From Candidatus Dormiibacterota bacterium (GTDB lineage Bacteria > Chloroflexota > Dormibacteria > Aeolococcales > Aeolococcaceae), in NCBI GenBank assembly GCA_003162415.1, contig PMOL01000004.1, positions 392,474 to 456,473 of the forward strand: a stretch of 64,000 nucleotides of DNA, given 5' to 3'. Every line of letters begins with the position of its first letter. Positions within the stretch are counted from its first letter, which is position 1. Positions 1 to 8,969 of this stretch are shown here, piece by piece. The notes under the pieces are model-generated. The model was not told where the DNA came from. It did no database searches and saw nothing but the letters and a program-made list of their open reading frames with translations. Position numbers and translations under genes: made by a program.

Positions 1-533
1 GCGGCGATGCCGGCATTGTTCCTTCCCATCGCCACCTGCTGGAGCACATCGCGCTCGCGAGGCGTCAATTGAGCGATCGGCGAGTCACGCACCGCGCTGC
101 GCGCCGCGACGAGCACCTCGACCACACGCGGGTCGATCACCGACCCACCCCGCGCGACCTCGCGCACCGCGCCGACGAGCTGGTCGATGTCGGAGACGCG
201 CTCTTTCAACAGGTACGCGCGGCCGCTTGCGCCCTTCTCGAGCAGCGCCAGCGCGTACTCCGGCTCCGCGTACTGGCTCAGGACCACAACGCCCACCTCG
301 GGACGCTCGGCACGCAGGCGTTCGGCGGCCCGAAGGCCCTCGTCGGTCCCGGTCGGTGGCATCCGGATATCGGTGATCACGACCGCAGGGCTGTGCTCCT
401 CGATAGCGCGCTCCAGCCCGGGGAGGTCGACGCAACTCTCGATCAGCTCGATCTCGTCAGAGGTCTCGAGCAGCTGCCGGATGCCCTCTCGCAGCAGGTA
501 ATTGTCCTCGGCGAGGACGACGCGGATCGGCAC
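1..533 (-). CDS. NarL/FixJ-family response regulator (3' end cut by window edge)
   Basis: The minus-strand frame begins with GTG and reads PIRVVLAEDNYLLREG, a receiver domain with the acidic pair (ED), the phospho-acceptor Asp in VITDIRMPP and the conserved Lys in YLLKERV. After about residue 150 the sequence AQLTPRERDVLQQVAMG starts a LuxR-type helix-turn-helix, which runs off the window. GTG at 533 is chosen because a -10-like TATCCT lies exactly six bases upstream. It is a DNA-binding regulator and probably the partner of one of the three nearby NarL-type histidine kinases. Its receiver closely resembles that of the cyclase fusion at 7510-8826, so the two are paralogues. Family certain, target unknown. 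Confidence 0.88.
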   Translation of the reverse strand, partial: MPIRVVLAEDNYLLREGIRQLLETSDEIELIESCVDLPGLERAIEEHSPAVVITDIRMPPTGTDEGLRAAERLRAERPEVGVVVLSQYAEPEYALALLEKGASGRAYLLKERVSDIDQLVGAVREVARGGSVIDPRVVEVLVAARSAVRDSPIAQLTPRERDVLQQVAMGRNNAGIA

Positions 534-539
534 GCCATG

Positions 540-545
540 AGGATA
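540..545 (-). promoter_or_regulatory. -10-like element TATCCT, six bases before the start codon
   Basis: Read on the minus strand, TATCCT is followed by six bases and then the GTG of the response regulator. This places the expected transcription start on the start codon itself, so a leaderless mRNA is inferred. No convincing -35 is seen. Confidence 0.45.
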
Positions 546-640
546 GGGGGGAGTGGGTGCCGGGTGCCTGCATCACCCCGGAAGTGATGCAAGTACGCTT
601 GCCACTTCTCGGCCATCGGGATACCGTTCGAGATGTTGAG

Positions 641-1021
641 ATGAGTATCCGAGTGTTGATCGTCGACGACCAGGCACCGTTCCGCGACGTCGCGCGAACG
701 GTCGTCGAGCTCACCGACGGCTTTGAGGTGGTCGGAGAGGTCGAGACTGGGGAGGACTCGGTCACCTCGGCTCGCGATCTCCGCCCCGACCTCGTCCTCA
801 TGGATGTGAATCTCCCCGGAATCAGCGGGCTCGACGCAACCCGGCAGATCCTCGCCGGAGTGGAGAATGCCAAACCGGTCGTGGTACTCGTCCTGTCGAC
901 CTATGAGGCTGACGAGTACGGGCCCCGGGCCGCCGAAGCGGGCGCCGCCGGGTTCATCTCCAAGTCCGACTTCAGTCCCGACCGGCTCGCGGAGGCGTGG
1001 GCCTCAGCGACATCCGCGTAG
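641..1021 (+). CDS. Stand-alone receiver-domain response regulator
   Basis: A 126-residue protein made of a single receiver domain: VLIVDD acidic pair at the N-terminus, phospho-acceptor Asp in LVLMDVNLPG and the switch Lys in GFISKSDF. It ends soon after the receiver with no output domain, so it resembles CheY/Spo0F-type phosphorelay proteins. ATG at 641 is chosen because the receiver fold begins at once; the frame is open upstream, but the extra residues do not look like protein. It converges on the kinase gene ending at 1028 and lies beside three NarL-type kinases, the obvious candidate phosphodonors. An anti-activator or phosphate-sink role is inference. Confidence 0.85.
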   Translation: MSIRVLIVDDQAPFRDVARTVVELTDGFEVVGEVETGEDSVTSARDLRPDLVLMDVNLPGISGLDATRQILAGVENAKPVVVLVLSTYEADEYGPRAAEAGAAGFISKSDFSPDRLAEAWASATSA

Positions 1022-1027
1022 CGCGGG

Positions 1028-3229
1028 TCAGGCGAGAACAGTCTCGCGGACCGGCGCGGGAACGTCTCCGGACACGCGCGTCCCCGCACCAGGCGCCGAC
1101 CTCACATCGACGCTGCCGCCCAGGGCTTCGACTCGATCCACCATGTTGGTGAGCCCCGCACCTCTCGCGACCGTGACCGTGTCGAACCCGGTGCCGTCGT
1201 CCTCGACCTCGAAGCTCGGCCCACTCGCCTCACCACGAAGACGCACCGCAACCTGGGATGCCGACGCGTACTTCTGCACGTTCTGCAATGCCTCCAGCAC
1301 GCAGAAGTACACGGTGGCCTCCACGTCCTGTGCGTACCGCTCCACCCCCTGGGCATCCACGTGGACCCGTACCGTCGCTTTGCGGGCCTGTGATTCCAGC
1401 GCCGCCACCAGCCCCTTGTCGGCGAGCAGCGGTGGGTAGATCCCTCGCGCAAGGTCACGCAGAGTTTCGAGTGCCTCATCGGCGTCCGCTTTCAGCTGTA
1501 CCACCGTCAACCGTGCTTTCTCCGGCGATGTGGCTGCGAGCATTTGCGCCAGCCCGAGCTTCACCTTCAAGGCCACGATGTGCTGCTGCGCGCCGTCGTG
1601 CAAATTGCGTTCGAGACGGCGACGTTCTTCGTCCTGGGCGCGCACCAGCCGCTGTCGCGAGCTGCGGAGCTCGTCGAGACGGTTGCGAAGCTCAGCCGCA
1701 AGACCCACGTTTCTCAACACCAGACCCGCCTGATGCGCCAGGTCGTCGATGAGCTTCTGCTCGGTGGGGGTCACGGGGTCACCCCTGCGCTTGACGACGC
1801 TCAGCGCGCCGAGCAGGCGGCCCTGATGCTCCACGGCAACGGAGGTGGTCGCGCCAGGGATGTCGGGCAGCGAGCTACCGGACATCGCCAGCGGTAGAGG
1901 AGGCGACGTCGCTGCATCCGGATACGTCGCAGCCGGGCGCAGGGTCGCGGGACCCTTGAGCCAGACAGTCGCAGACTGTGCACCGGTCGCTTCCTGGAGC
2001 ACGCGGGCCATGCGTGGCAACACCTCATCGGCCGCGTATGCCTCCGCAACCTGGTCCGAGAACGCGGTGAGCACCTCGTACGGGGTGGCGCGATTCCCGT
2101 ATACGAGCCGGTTCGCAATCTTCTGCACGCGCTCACGAACCGGTTGGAATCCAACCGCAACGATGATGGTCGCGACGATCGACAGCCAGAGATTCGGCTG
2201 GCCGCCACTGCCAACCAGGGTGCCGATGCCGACGGCGATACCGATGTAGACGGCGGTGATGAACGCCGCCAGGACGCCATAGACGAGGGTTCGGCTGATG
2301 ATGACGTCGATGTCGTAGAGGCGGTATTTCAGGACGGAAACGCCGATCGCTGTGGGTACGCCCAGCACCGCAACTGACACCAGCAAACCGACCGCCCCGC
2401 CAACCAGCGGACCGGGATCGGCAAAGACCTCGCTCGGAAGGAAGTTGACGAGAAGGATCGTTACCACCAGGAAGAGGGCCGCCGAGGCGACCCATTTGAT
2501 CTGGTGGCGCGTATCGGCATCCGCGCCACGAAGGCGCAGGAATACGGTCACGATGACGGCTGCGCTGAACACGTTCGAGAGCACGTTCCAGAGGTCGCCC
2601 AACGTGTTCACCAGCGGTGCTGAACCAGGAATGGCCAGGACACTCACCGGGATGGCGATGCCAGGTTGGGGGCTCGACACAACGCCCAGCGCTCCGGGAG
2701 CCGGATTGATGACGCATAAAACGAGCCCTGACAATCCGAATCCCACCACCGCATACATCAGCCAGCGCAGCTTCGGCGAAAGCAAATGGCCGTCGGGAAA
2801 GACGAGCAGCATGATGGTGAACAACACCGCCACATTCCCGCCTGGAGCATTCCAGAACGCCGAGAACAGCAGGACGTAGCCGCCCAGGCCATTGTGCGCG
2901 TCCAGGAGCACCGAGCCCACGAGCGCGGAGAGCGACCCGATGGCGAGGACGGCCGATCCGCCCATGCACAGCCAGCCCACCGGGTTGACGGGTCTGCGGA
3001 TTGCGATAACGGCGCCGACGATCGTGAAAGTACAAAAGGGGAACACGAACGCGGCACTCAGGCCACCGGCGGCTCGAAACAACGCCGGTGAAGTGAGGGG
3101 AGAGTAGAAGACGACGCCGAACGCCGCGAACATGGACAGAATGACGGCGAGCAGCACCCAGGCCGTGGCCGGCCGCGCCAGCCGCCGCGTGGCCAAAGAT
3201 TCGATGTGCGGCGTCGCGCGAGCAGACAT
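1028..3229 (-). CDS. Membrane NarL-type histidine kinase with GAF domain (copy 1)
   Basis: A 733-residue sensor kinase. Roughly the first 300 residues form about seven hydrophobic helices. A GAF-like domain follows (about 380-510), a coiled linker, the HisKA_3 phospho-acceptor motif ERNLHDGAQQH (about residue 540) and a C-terminal HATPase domain with N-box LQNVQKYA and G-boxes DDGTGFD and GAGLTNM. It should phosphorylate NarL/LuxR regulators such as the one at 1-533. Its start overlaps the stop of copy 2 by one base (TGATG), so the three kinases are probably co-transcribed and translationally coupled. Its sensor region is the most divergent of the three. Signal unknown. Confidence 0.92.
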   Translation of the reverse strand: MSARATPHIESLATRRLARPATAWVLLAVILSMFAAFGVVFYSPLTSPALFRAAGGLSAAFVFPFCTFTIVGAVIAIRRPVNPVGWLCMGGSAVLAIGSLSALVGSVLLDAHNGLGGYVLLFSAFWNAPGGNVAVLFTIMLLVFPDGHLLSPKLRWLMYAVVGFGLSGLVLCVINPAPGALGVVSSPQPGIAIPVSVLAIPGSAPLVNTLGDLWNVLSNVFSAAVIVTVFLRLRGADADTRHQIKWVASAALFLVVTILLVNFLPSEVFADPGPLVGGAVGLLVSVAVLGVPTAIGVSVLKYRLYDIDVIISRTLVYGVLAAFITAVYIGIAVGIGTLVGSGGQPNLWLSIVATIIVAVGFQPVRERVQKIANRLVYGNRATPYEVLTAFSDQVAEAYAADEVLPRMARVLQEATGAQSATVWLKGPATLRPAATYPDAATSPPLPLAMSGSSLPDIPGATTSVAVEHQGRLLGALSVVKRRGDPVTPTEQKLIDDLAHQAGLVLRNVGLAAELRNRLDELRSSRQRLVRAQDEERRRLERNLHDGAQQHIVALKVKLGLAQMLAATSPEKARLTVVQLKADADEALETLRDLARGIYPPLLADKGLVAALESQARKATVRVHVDAQGVERYAQDVEATVYFCVLEALQNVQKYASASQVAVRLRGEASGPSFEVEDDGTGFDTVTVARGAGLTNMVDRVEALGGSVDVRSAPGAGTRVSGDVPAPVRETVLA

Positions 3230-5364
3230 CAGACCGCCGCCAGCGCCGCGATGTCGACGGACAACGTTCCACTGATGGTGGTTCCTCCGCCCGGGCTTGA
3301 CGTGACCGTGAGCGAGCCCCCGAGTGCGTCGAGGCGGTCTGCCATGTTGGTGAGTCCCGCACCCTTCTTCGCGATCGCGGTGTCGAACCCGACGCCGTCG
3401 TCGCCGACCTCGAAGGTCACGCCGTCGCCGTGCCCGTGGAGCCGCACGTCGACGTGTGATGCCCGCGCGTATTTCTGCACGTTCTGCAACGCCTCCAGAA
3501 CACAGAAGTACACGGTCGCCTCGACATCCTGCGAGTAACGCCCCACGCCATCGGCGCGCACACTCACGGGGACGATCGCCTTGCGCACCTGCGATTCCAG
3601 CGCCACCACCAGCCCCTTGTCGGCGAGGAGCGGCGGGTAGATCCCCCGCGCCAGGTCACGCAACGTCTCGAGCGCCTCGTCGGCGTCGCCCTTGAGCTGC
3701 TCCAGTGTCGCCATGGCTTTCGCGGGATCGCGATCAAGGAGCATCTCAGCCAACCCCAGCTTCACCTTGAGCGCGACGAGGTGTTGTTGAGCACCGTCAT
3801 GCAGATTGCGTTCGAGCCGGCGGCGCTCATGGTCCTGCGCCTGCACCAGCCGTTGGCGCGACGCCCGGAGTTCGTCAAGCCGCACCTGGAGGTCAGCACT
3901 GAGCCCGACGTTCTTGAGCACCAGGCCCGCCTGGTGCGCAAGGTCATCGATAAGCTTCTCTTCGATCGGCGTCAGGCTCTCCCCGCGACGTTTGGTCACG
4001 CTCAGCGCGCCGAGCAACTCGCCCTGGTGGCGCACCTCAACCGCCCTGGTGGCGTCGCCGAGAGCCGGCAGCGCTCCATTGGGCATGGGCAAAGATGCCT
4101 GGATCGCCATGCTGGCCGGGTATGTGGATGCGGGACGCAGTTCGCCGATTCCTCGCAACCACACGGTCGCGGACTCGGCGCCGGTCCCTTCCTGCAGCAC
4201 GCGGGACATACGGGGCAGCACCTCATCGGCGGCGTAGGTCTCTGCCACCCGACCCGAGAACTCACTCAGCACCTCGTAGGGTGTCGCTCGCTTTCCGTAC
4301 ACAAGCCGGTTGGCGACCTTCTGCACGCGCTCGCGCACCGGCTGGAACCCGATTGCCACGATGGCCGTCGCGAGGATCGACAGGGCAAGATTGGGCTTTC
4401 CTCCACTCCCCACCAGCGTCCCGATCCCTACTGCGATGCCCACGTACACGGCGGTGATGAACACCGCAAGCGAGCCGTACACCAGGGCGCGGCTGATGAA
4501 CACGTCGATGTCGTACAGGCCGTAGCCGATTATCGCCACGCCGATGGTGACCGGCAGCACGACGAGGAACCCATACGTCAGCGACTCGCCGCTGACTCCC
4601 GCAATCCATGCGGGCCGGACGTTGCTGAGAAGGTATGAGACGACGACCATGACGGCGAGCACGCCCGTTACGTAGACGAACCATTTCAGCTGCTGGCGCT
4701 CCAGGCCACTCGCTCGCCTCAGCCGGACGATCAACGCCACCGCTGTGGCCCCGATGACCAGAGGCAACCCCAACCACAGCACGTCCAGCGGAGTGCTTCC
4801 GTTTCCAGCGTTGAGACCGCTCAGTGGTGCAACGGCGAACGGCGCCGGAATGCTCGGCAAACTCGATGCCGGCTGTGTCGTGCCTCCGCTGAATATGCTC
4901 ATGATGAGAACGACAGCGAAATATGCGACCACGGCGCGACCGATCCACCGCCACCGCCTGCTGGGCAACCTTCCATCCGGAAAGAGCAGCGCGACGACGA
5001 TCAACATGCACAAGCTCAGGAAGGACGTCCAGCCTCCCACCCACGCCGGCCACTCGACCCAACTCGTCGTGGCCGCACCACTGAGCAGACCTCTGATAGC
5101 GGTGAAGGTGGTCACGAGACTGACCGCCTGTACCGCCGCCACGGTGAGGAGCAGCCATCCGATCGCGTGATGGGCACTGCGGTTGACGATCAACACTCCG
5201 AGCGGCGCCACGACAACCGCGCTGAGGAAGCTCGACAGCAGCGCTGCGTCAGGCGATGTGATCACCCGCCAGTCGAGTGCGACGAGCACCAGGCTGACGC
5301 CCACCGCAGCGACGCAGCACGTACCGATGCCCCACGCAAGCCTCACCGCTGCGCGATCGCTCAC
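3229..5364 (-). CDS. Membrane NarL-type histidine kinase with GAF domain (copy 2)
   Basis: A 711-residue paralogue of its neighbours: an N-terminal block of about seven membrane helices, the near-identical segment GIGTLVGSGGKPNL shared with copy 3, a GAF-like domain, the HisKA_3 motif RNLHDGAQQHLVALK and a HATPase domain ending GAGLTNMADR. The start codon is GTG and overlaps the stop of copy 3 by four bases (GTGA). The cytoplasmic half is far more conserved between copies than the membrane half, as expected when duplicated sensors keep their output and diversify their input. Confidence 0.92.
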   Translation of the reverse strand: MSDRAAVRLAWGIGTCCVAAVGVSLVLVALDWRVITSPDAALLSSFLSAVVVAPLGVLIVNRSAHHAIGWLLLTVAAVQAVSLVTTFTAIRGLLSGAATTSWVEWPAWVGGWTSFLSLCMLIVVALLFPDGRLPSRRWRWIGRAVVAYFAVVLIMSIFSGGTTQPASSLPSIPAPFAVAPLSGLNAGNGSTPLDVLWLGLPLVIGATAVALIVRLRRASGLERQQLKWFVYVTGVLAVMVVVSYLLSNVRPAWIAGVSGESLTYGFLVVLPVTIGVAIIGYGLYDIDVFISRALVYGSLAVFITAVYVGIAVGIGTLVGSGGKPNLALSILATAIVAIGFQPVRERVQKVANRLVYGKRATPYEVLSEFSGRVAETYAADEVLPRMSRVLQEGTGAESATVWLRGIGELRPASTYPASMAIQASLPMPNGALPALGDATRAVEVRHQGELLGALSVTKRRGESLTPIEEKLIDDLAHQAGLVLKNVGLSADLQVRLDELRASRQRLVQAQDHERRRLERNLHDGAQQHLVALKVKLGLAEMLLDRDPAKAMATLEQLKGDADEALETLRDLARGIYPPLLADKGLVVALESQVRKAIVPVSVRADGVGRYSQDVEATVYFCVLEALQNVQKYARASHVDVRLHGHGDGVTFEVGDDGVGFDTAIAKKGAGLTNMADRLDALGGSLTVTSSPGGGTTISGTLSVDIAALAAV

Positions 5365-7475
5365 GCTGCCACCACCGCAGCCGGCACCGGTACGCTGCCC
5401 TGAATCCGCGTGCCGCCACCGGCTCGCGACGTCACCTCGACCGAACCGGCCAGGGCGTCCACACGGTCACTCATGTTGGTCAGCCCGGCACCCTTCCTCA
5501 CGGTAGCGGTGTCAAAGCCTCTGCCATCGTCTGCCACCTCGAAGTGCAGCGCACCAGCGCCATCGCGAAGCCTCACGACGACCGCGCTTGCGCTCGCGTA
5601 TTTCTGCACGTTTTGCAGCGCTTCGAGCACGCAGAAATACACCGTCGCCTCGATGTCCTGGGGGTAGCGCTCGACTCTGTCGGCTTCGACGGTGACGGGA
5701 ACCGTGGCCTTGCGTGCCTGCGATTGCAGCGCCACCACAAGCCCCTTGTCGGCGAGCAGTGGCGGGTAGATCCCTCGGGCCAGGTCACGCAATGTCTCCA
5801 ATGCTTCGTCGGCATCGCCCTTGAGTTGCTGCAGCGTCGCAGCCGCTTTCACCGGGTCGCGGCCGAGGAGCATCTCAGCCAACCCCAGCTTCACCTTCAG
5901 GGCAACGAGGTGTTGTTGCGCCCCGTCGTGGAGGTTGCGTTCCAGGCGCCGGCGTTCCAGGTCCTGCGCCTGTACCAAGCGTTGCCGCGAGGCGCGCAGC
6001 TCCTCAAGCCGCGCCAGCAGGTCGGCGCTGAGACCGACGTTCTTGAGCACCAGACCCGCCTGGTGGGCGAGGTCGTCCACCAGCTTCTGCTCGATCGGTG
6101 TCAGTGCCTCGCCTCTGCGCTTGGTGACGCTCAATGCACCGAGCAACTCACCCTGATGGCGCACCTCCACTGCCCGGGTTGCGTCGCCCAGTGACGGCAG
6201 GCTGCCGTCGGTCATCGCGACCACCTCATGGGTCGCCATCGTGTCGGGAAAGGTCGCTGCCGCACGCAGTTCGGCCGTCCCTCGCAACCACACCGTCGCC
6301 GACTCGGCGCCGGTTCCCTCCTGGAGGACCCGAGCCATGCGCGGCAGCACCTCGTCGGCGGCATATGTGTCAGCAACGCGCCCCGAGAACTGGCTCAATA
6401 CCTCATACGGCGTCGCACGTTTGCCGTAGACGACACGGTTCGCCACTTTCTGCACCCGCTCGCGCACCGGCTGGAAGCCTATCGCCACGATCGCCGTGGC
6501 AAGGACGGAGAGCGCGAGATTCGGCTTGCCACCGCTCCCCACCAGCGTGCCAATCCCAACTGCGATGCCCACGTACACCGCTGTGATGAACACCGCCAGC
6601 GACCCGTACACGAGCGCGCGGCTGATGAACACGTCGAGGTCGTACAGGCCGTACCGCATCACCGCCAGCCCGATCGTTGCCGGAATAGCCAGACCAAGCC
6701 CTAAAGCGAATCCGCCACCGCTCAGATTGTTCCCGAGCGAAGCGTTGACAGACCCAACCGCATACCCGGCCACGACCGCGATGAGGGACGCGACAGCCAC
6801 GTACGTGAACCACCGTAACTGGCTTCGCTCGATATCCCGAGACTTTCGCAAGCGCACCACGATCGCAGTCAAAGCAACGACGATGAGCACGAGAGGCGCA
6901 ATGGTGAAAATGGCCCCGTTGGTCAATCCGCCAAGCGCGGGCACGACGATCGGGTTAGGGATGTTGGGAAGTCGCGGTGACAACTGTGTTGTGGCGGGGG
7001 AGATCATCGATCCCGCAGCGAGCACCAACGAGGCCGCAAACGAGGCCCATGCCACCCACCTCCACCTCGGGGTGGGCAACTTGCCATTTGGGAAAAAGAA
7101 GACCAGGAAGACGAGCAAGAACGCGCCGATTCCCCCGGTCTGGCTGTAGAACCATGTGGGCCACTCGACCCAACTATTTGCGGACGCGCCAGCGAGCAGC
7201 CCGTGAATAGCGATGAAGTACGCCAGCACGTTGGTCGCGTTCCCGATTCCGATTGCCAACAGCAACCAGCCGATCGGATTCCTGGCGCGACGAGTGACAA
7301 TCAGGACGCCAAGTGCTCCGACAATGATCGCATTCGCGATCCACGGGGCTTGCGATGTGTATGGCGAGTCGATCGCCTTCCAGTCGAGGACGAGCAGCAC
7401 CAGGCTGGCCACGACGCACGCCGCGCAGAGAACGCCCATCCCCCACGCCAACCGCGAGGCGAGGCGCTGACTCAC
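5361..7475 (-). CDS. Membrane NarL-type histidine kinase with GAF domain (copy 3)
   Basis: This is the promoter-proximal copy of the kinase triplet, about 704 residues. GTG at 7475 is chosen because it gives the same N-terminus (short lead, then RLAWGMG and the first membrane helix) as copy 2 and leaves 34 bases after the upstream cyclase gene; the frame is open to 7628, but that extension would overlap the cyclase and is Arg-rich shadow sequence. Domains: about seven membrane helices, GAF, HisKA_3 with RNLHDGAQQH, HATPase with DDGRGFD. It probably belongs to one operon running from the cyclase fusion at 8826 to copy 1. Confidence 0.9.
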   Translation of the reverse strand: MSQRLASRLAWGMGVLCAACVVASLVLLVLDWKAIDSPYTSQAPWIANAIIVGALGVLIVTRRARNPIGWLLLAIGIGNATNVLAYFIAIHGLLAGASANSWVEWPTWFYSQTGGIGAFLLVFLVFFFPNGKLPTPRWRWVAWASFAASLVLAAGSMISPATTQLSPRLPNIPNPIVVPALGGLTNGAIFTIAPLVLIVVALTAIVVRLRKSRDIERSQLRWFTYVAVASLIAVVAGYAVGSVNASLGNNLSGGGFALGLGLAIPATIGLAVMRYGLYDLDVFISRALVYGSLAVFITAVYVGIAVGIGTLVGSGGKPNLALSVLATAIVAIGFQPVRERVQKVANRVVYGKRATPYEVLSQFSGRVADTYAADEVLPRMARVLQEGTGAESATVWLRGTAELRAAATFPDTMATHEVVAMTDGSLPSLGDATRAVEVRHQGELLGALSVTKRRGEALTPIEQKLVDDLAHQAGLVLKNVGLSADLLARLEELRASRQRLVQAQDLERRRLERNLHDGAQQHLVALKVKLGLAEMLLGRDPVKAAATLQQLKGDADEALETLRDLARGIYPPLLADKGLVVALQSQARKATVPVTVEADRVERYPQDIEATVYFCVLEALQNVQKYASASAVVVRLRDGAGALHFEVADDGRGFDTATVRKGAGLTNMSDRVDALAGSVEVTSRAGGGTRIQGSVPVPAAVVAA

Positions 7476-7509
7476 GACGCGAGTGCCCCCAGCCGAGTCG
7501 CGACGGCGG

Positions 7510-8826
7510 TCATGCCGTCGCCGAGCCCAGCCGATATGCGCCCACCGGCGTCTCGCGTCCCTTGACAAGCGCGGGTTCGATCCGCTCAGCGTCGGGTTTC
7601 TCGTCCAGCGCTTCGTAGGTCGGCTCACTCAGCACCGTCTGCCCACCCTCACCCCACTGCTGAAGGCGCTGCGCCAGGTTGACCGCGTCACCGACGAGTG
7701 AATACTCCAGCCGCTCTTCGGAACCGAGCAGAGCAGCCGCAACATCACCTGTCGAGAGGCCGATGCCGAGAAGGAACGGTGGGAGGTTCCTTACCATCCA
7801 GCGCTCGTTGACCGATTCCTGCGCAGCGTGCATTGCGAGTGCCGCCGACAGCGAACGTTGTGCGTGGTCCGGCTGGGGAAATGGCGCACCGAACACCGCC
7901 ATCACCGCGTCACCCACAAACTGCATCACGGTTCCGCCTTCGGCGAGCACTGCGTGATTCATGGCGGCACGATGCTCGTTGAGCTGGCCGGCAAGCACCG
8001 AGGGGTCGGACTTCTCGGCAATCGTCGAGTAGGCACGAATGTCGGACATCAGCACCGTGACCGTGAGCCGCTCGGTCCTTCCCGGCTCGACGCCGTTCTC
8101 GCGCATCTGCTGCGCAATCCCTCCGGGCAGCATCCGGCTCAGACTCTCTCCCTGCTCCTCGCGGTCGATGATCACCTTGTGGAGCAGGCGCAACCGCTCG
8201 AGAGCGCCCTGCGTGCCGGCGCTCGCCTGCTGCGCAAGCTTGAGAAAGAGTTGCTCGATGTCGTCGGCGACCGATGTCGGGGTCGCGTGCAATGACGCCG
8301 CGATCGCCTTGATGGGTTTGCCCTCCGCGACCATGCGCAGCAGCCGCTCCTCGACGTCGTTCAAACCACCCGCGTCGCTAACGGGTCGGGTGAGCGCATC
8401 GACGATGCGTGGGTCGAGCATCGAACCTCCGGTGCTCACCTCACGCACCGCCCGAGCCAGCTGATCGCCCTCGGCGACACGATCCTTGAGCAGGTACGCG
8501 TAGCCGGCCGCGCCTTCGCTGAGTAATGAGATCGCGTATTCGGGCTCGTCGTACTGGGACAGGATCACGATCCCGGTCCCCGGATGCTGTTTGCGGACGA
8601 TCCGCGCGGCGCGGATTCCTTCGTCCGTGAAGTTGGGTGGCATCCGGATATCGGTGACGACCACCTGGGGCAGGTGCTCGGCGGCTCCGGCAAGGAGCTC
8701 GTCGTAATCACCCGCCACGCCGACCACTTCGACGTCGCCTGAGATGGAGAGCAGGGCGCGAACCCCCTCCCGGACGATGAGATTGTCATCCGCCAGCACG
8801 ACGCGGATCGACGGCTCCAGTGGCAT
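7510..8826 (-). CDS. Response regulator receiver-HTH remnant-class III nucleotide cyclase fusion
   Basis: A 438-residue three-part protein. Residues 1-125 are a receiver (VVLADDN, phospho-acceptor in VVTDIRMPP, YLLKDRV). Residues about 150-210 look like a degenerate LuxR helix-turn-helix (EERLLRMVAEGKPIKAIAASL). Residues about 250-420 are a class III adenylate/guanylate cyclase domain with both metal Asp residues (VLMSDIRAYS and FVGDAVMAVFG) and the transition-state Asn/Arg (DAVNLAQRL). The usual substrate-choosing Lys before the second metal motif is Gln (MQFVGD), so nucleotide preference is uncertain. Phosphorylation by a neighbouring kinase probably controls cNMP synthesis. A cNMP-binding protein is encoded divergently at 8970. 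Confidence 0.9.
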   Translation of the reverse strand: MPLEPSIRVVLADDNLIVREGVRALLSISGDVEVVGVAGDYDELLAGAAEHLPQVVVTDIRMPPNFTDEGIRAARIVRKQHPGTGIVILSQYDEPEYAISLLSEGAAGYAYLLKDRVAEGDQLARAVREVSTGGSMLDPRIVDALTRPVSDAGGLNDVEERLLRMVAEGKPIKAIAASLHATPTSVADDIEQLFLKLAQQASAGTQGALERLRLLHKVIIDREEQGESLSRMLPGGIAQQMRENGVEPGRTERLTVTVLMSDIRAYSTIAEKSDPSVLAGQLNEHRAAMNHAVLAEGGTVMQFVGDAVMAVFGAPFPQPDHAQRSLSAALAMHAAQESVNERWMVRNLPPFLLGIGLSTGDVAAALLGSEERLEYSLVGDAVNLAQRLQQWGEGGQTVLSEPTYEALDEKPDAERIEPALVKGRETPVGAYRLGSATA

Positions 8827-8832
8827 GGACCC

Positions 8833-8838
8833 ACTGTA
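8833..8838 (-). promoter_or_regulatory. -10-like element TACAGT before the receiver-cyclase gene
   Basis: On the minus strand TACAGT is followed by six bases and the ATG at 8826, the same spacing seen before several other genes here. It would drive the cyclase and the kinase triplet from a leaderless start. Confidence 0.4.
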
Positions 8839-8969
8839 GTCACTGCCGCGAATGTCGAAATGGGGCTGCCACCACGGTATGAGGGGGTGTCACTCACCGG
8901 AACCTGTGGTCTGTGCACCCTCGACCACGCATCTGCTACGAGCCATGATCGGCGGCACGGAGGTACGAA

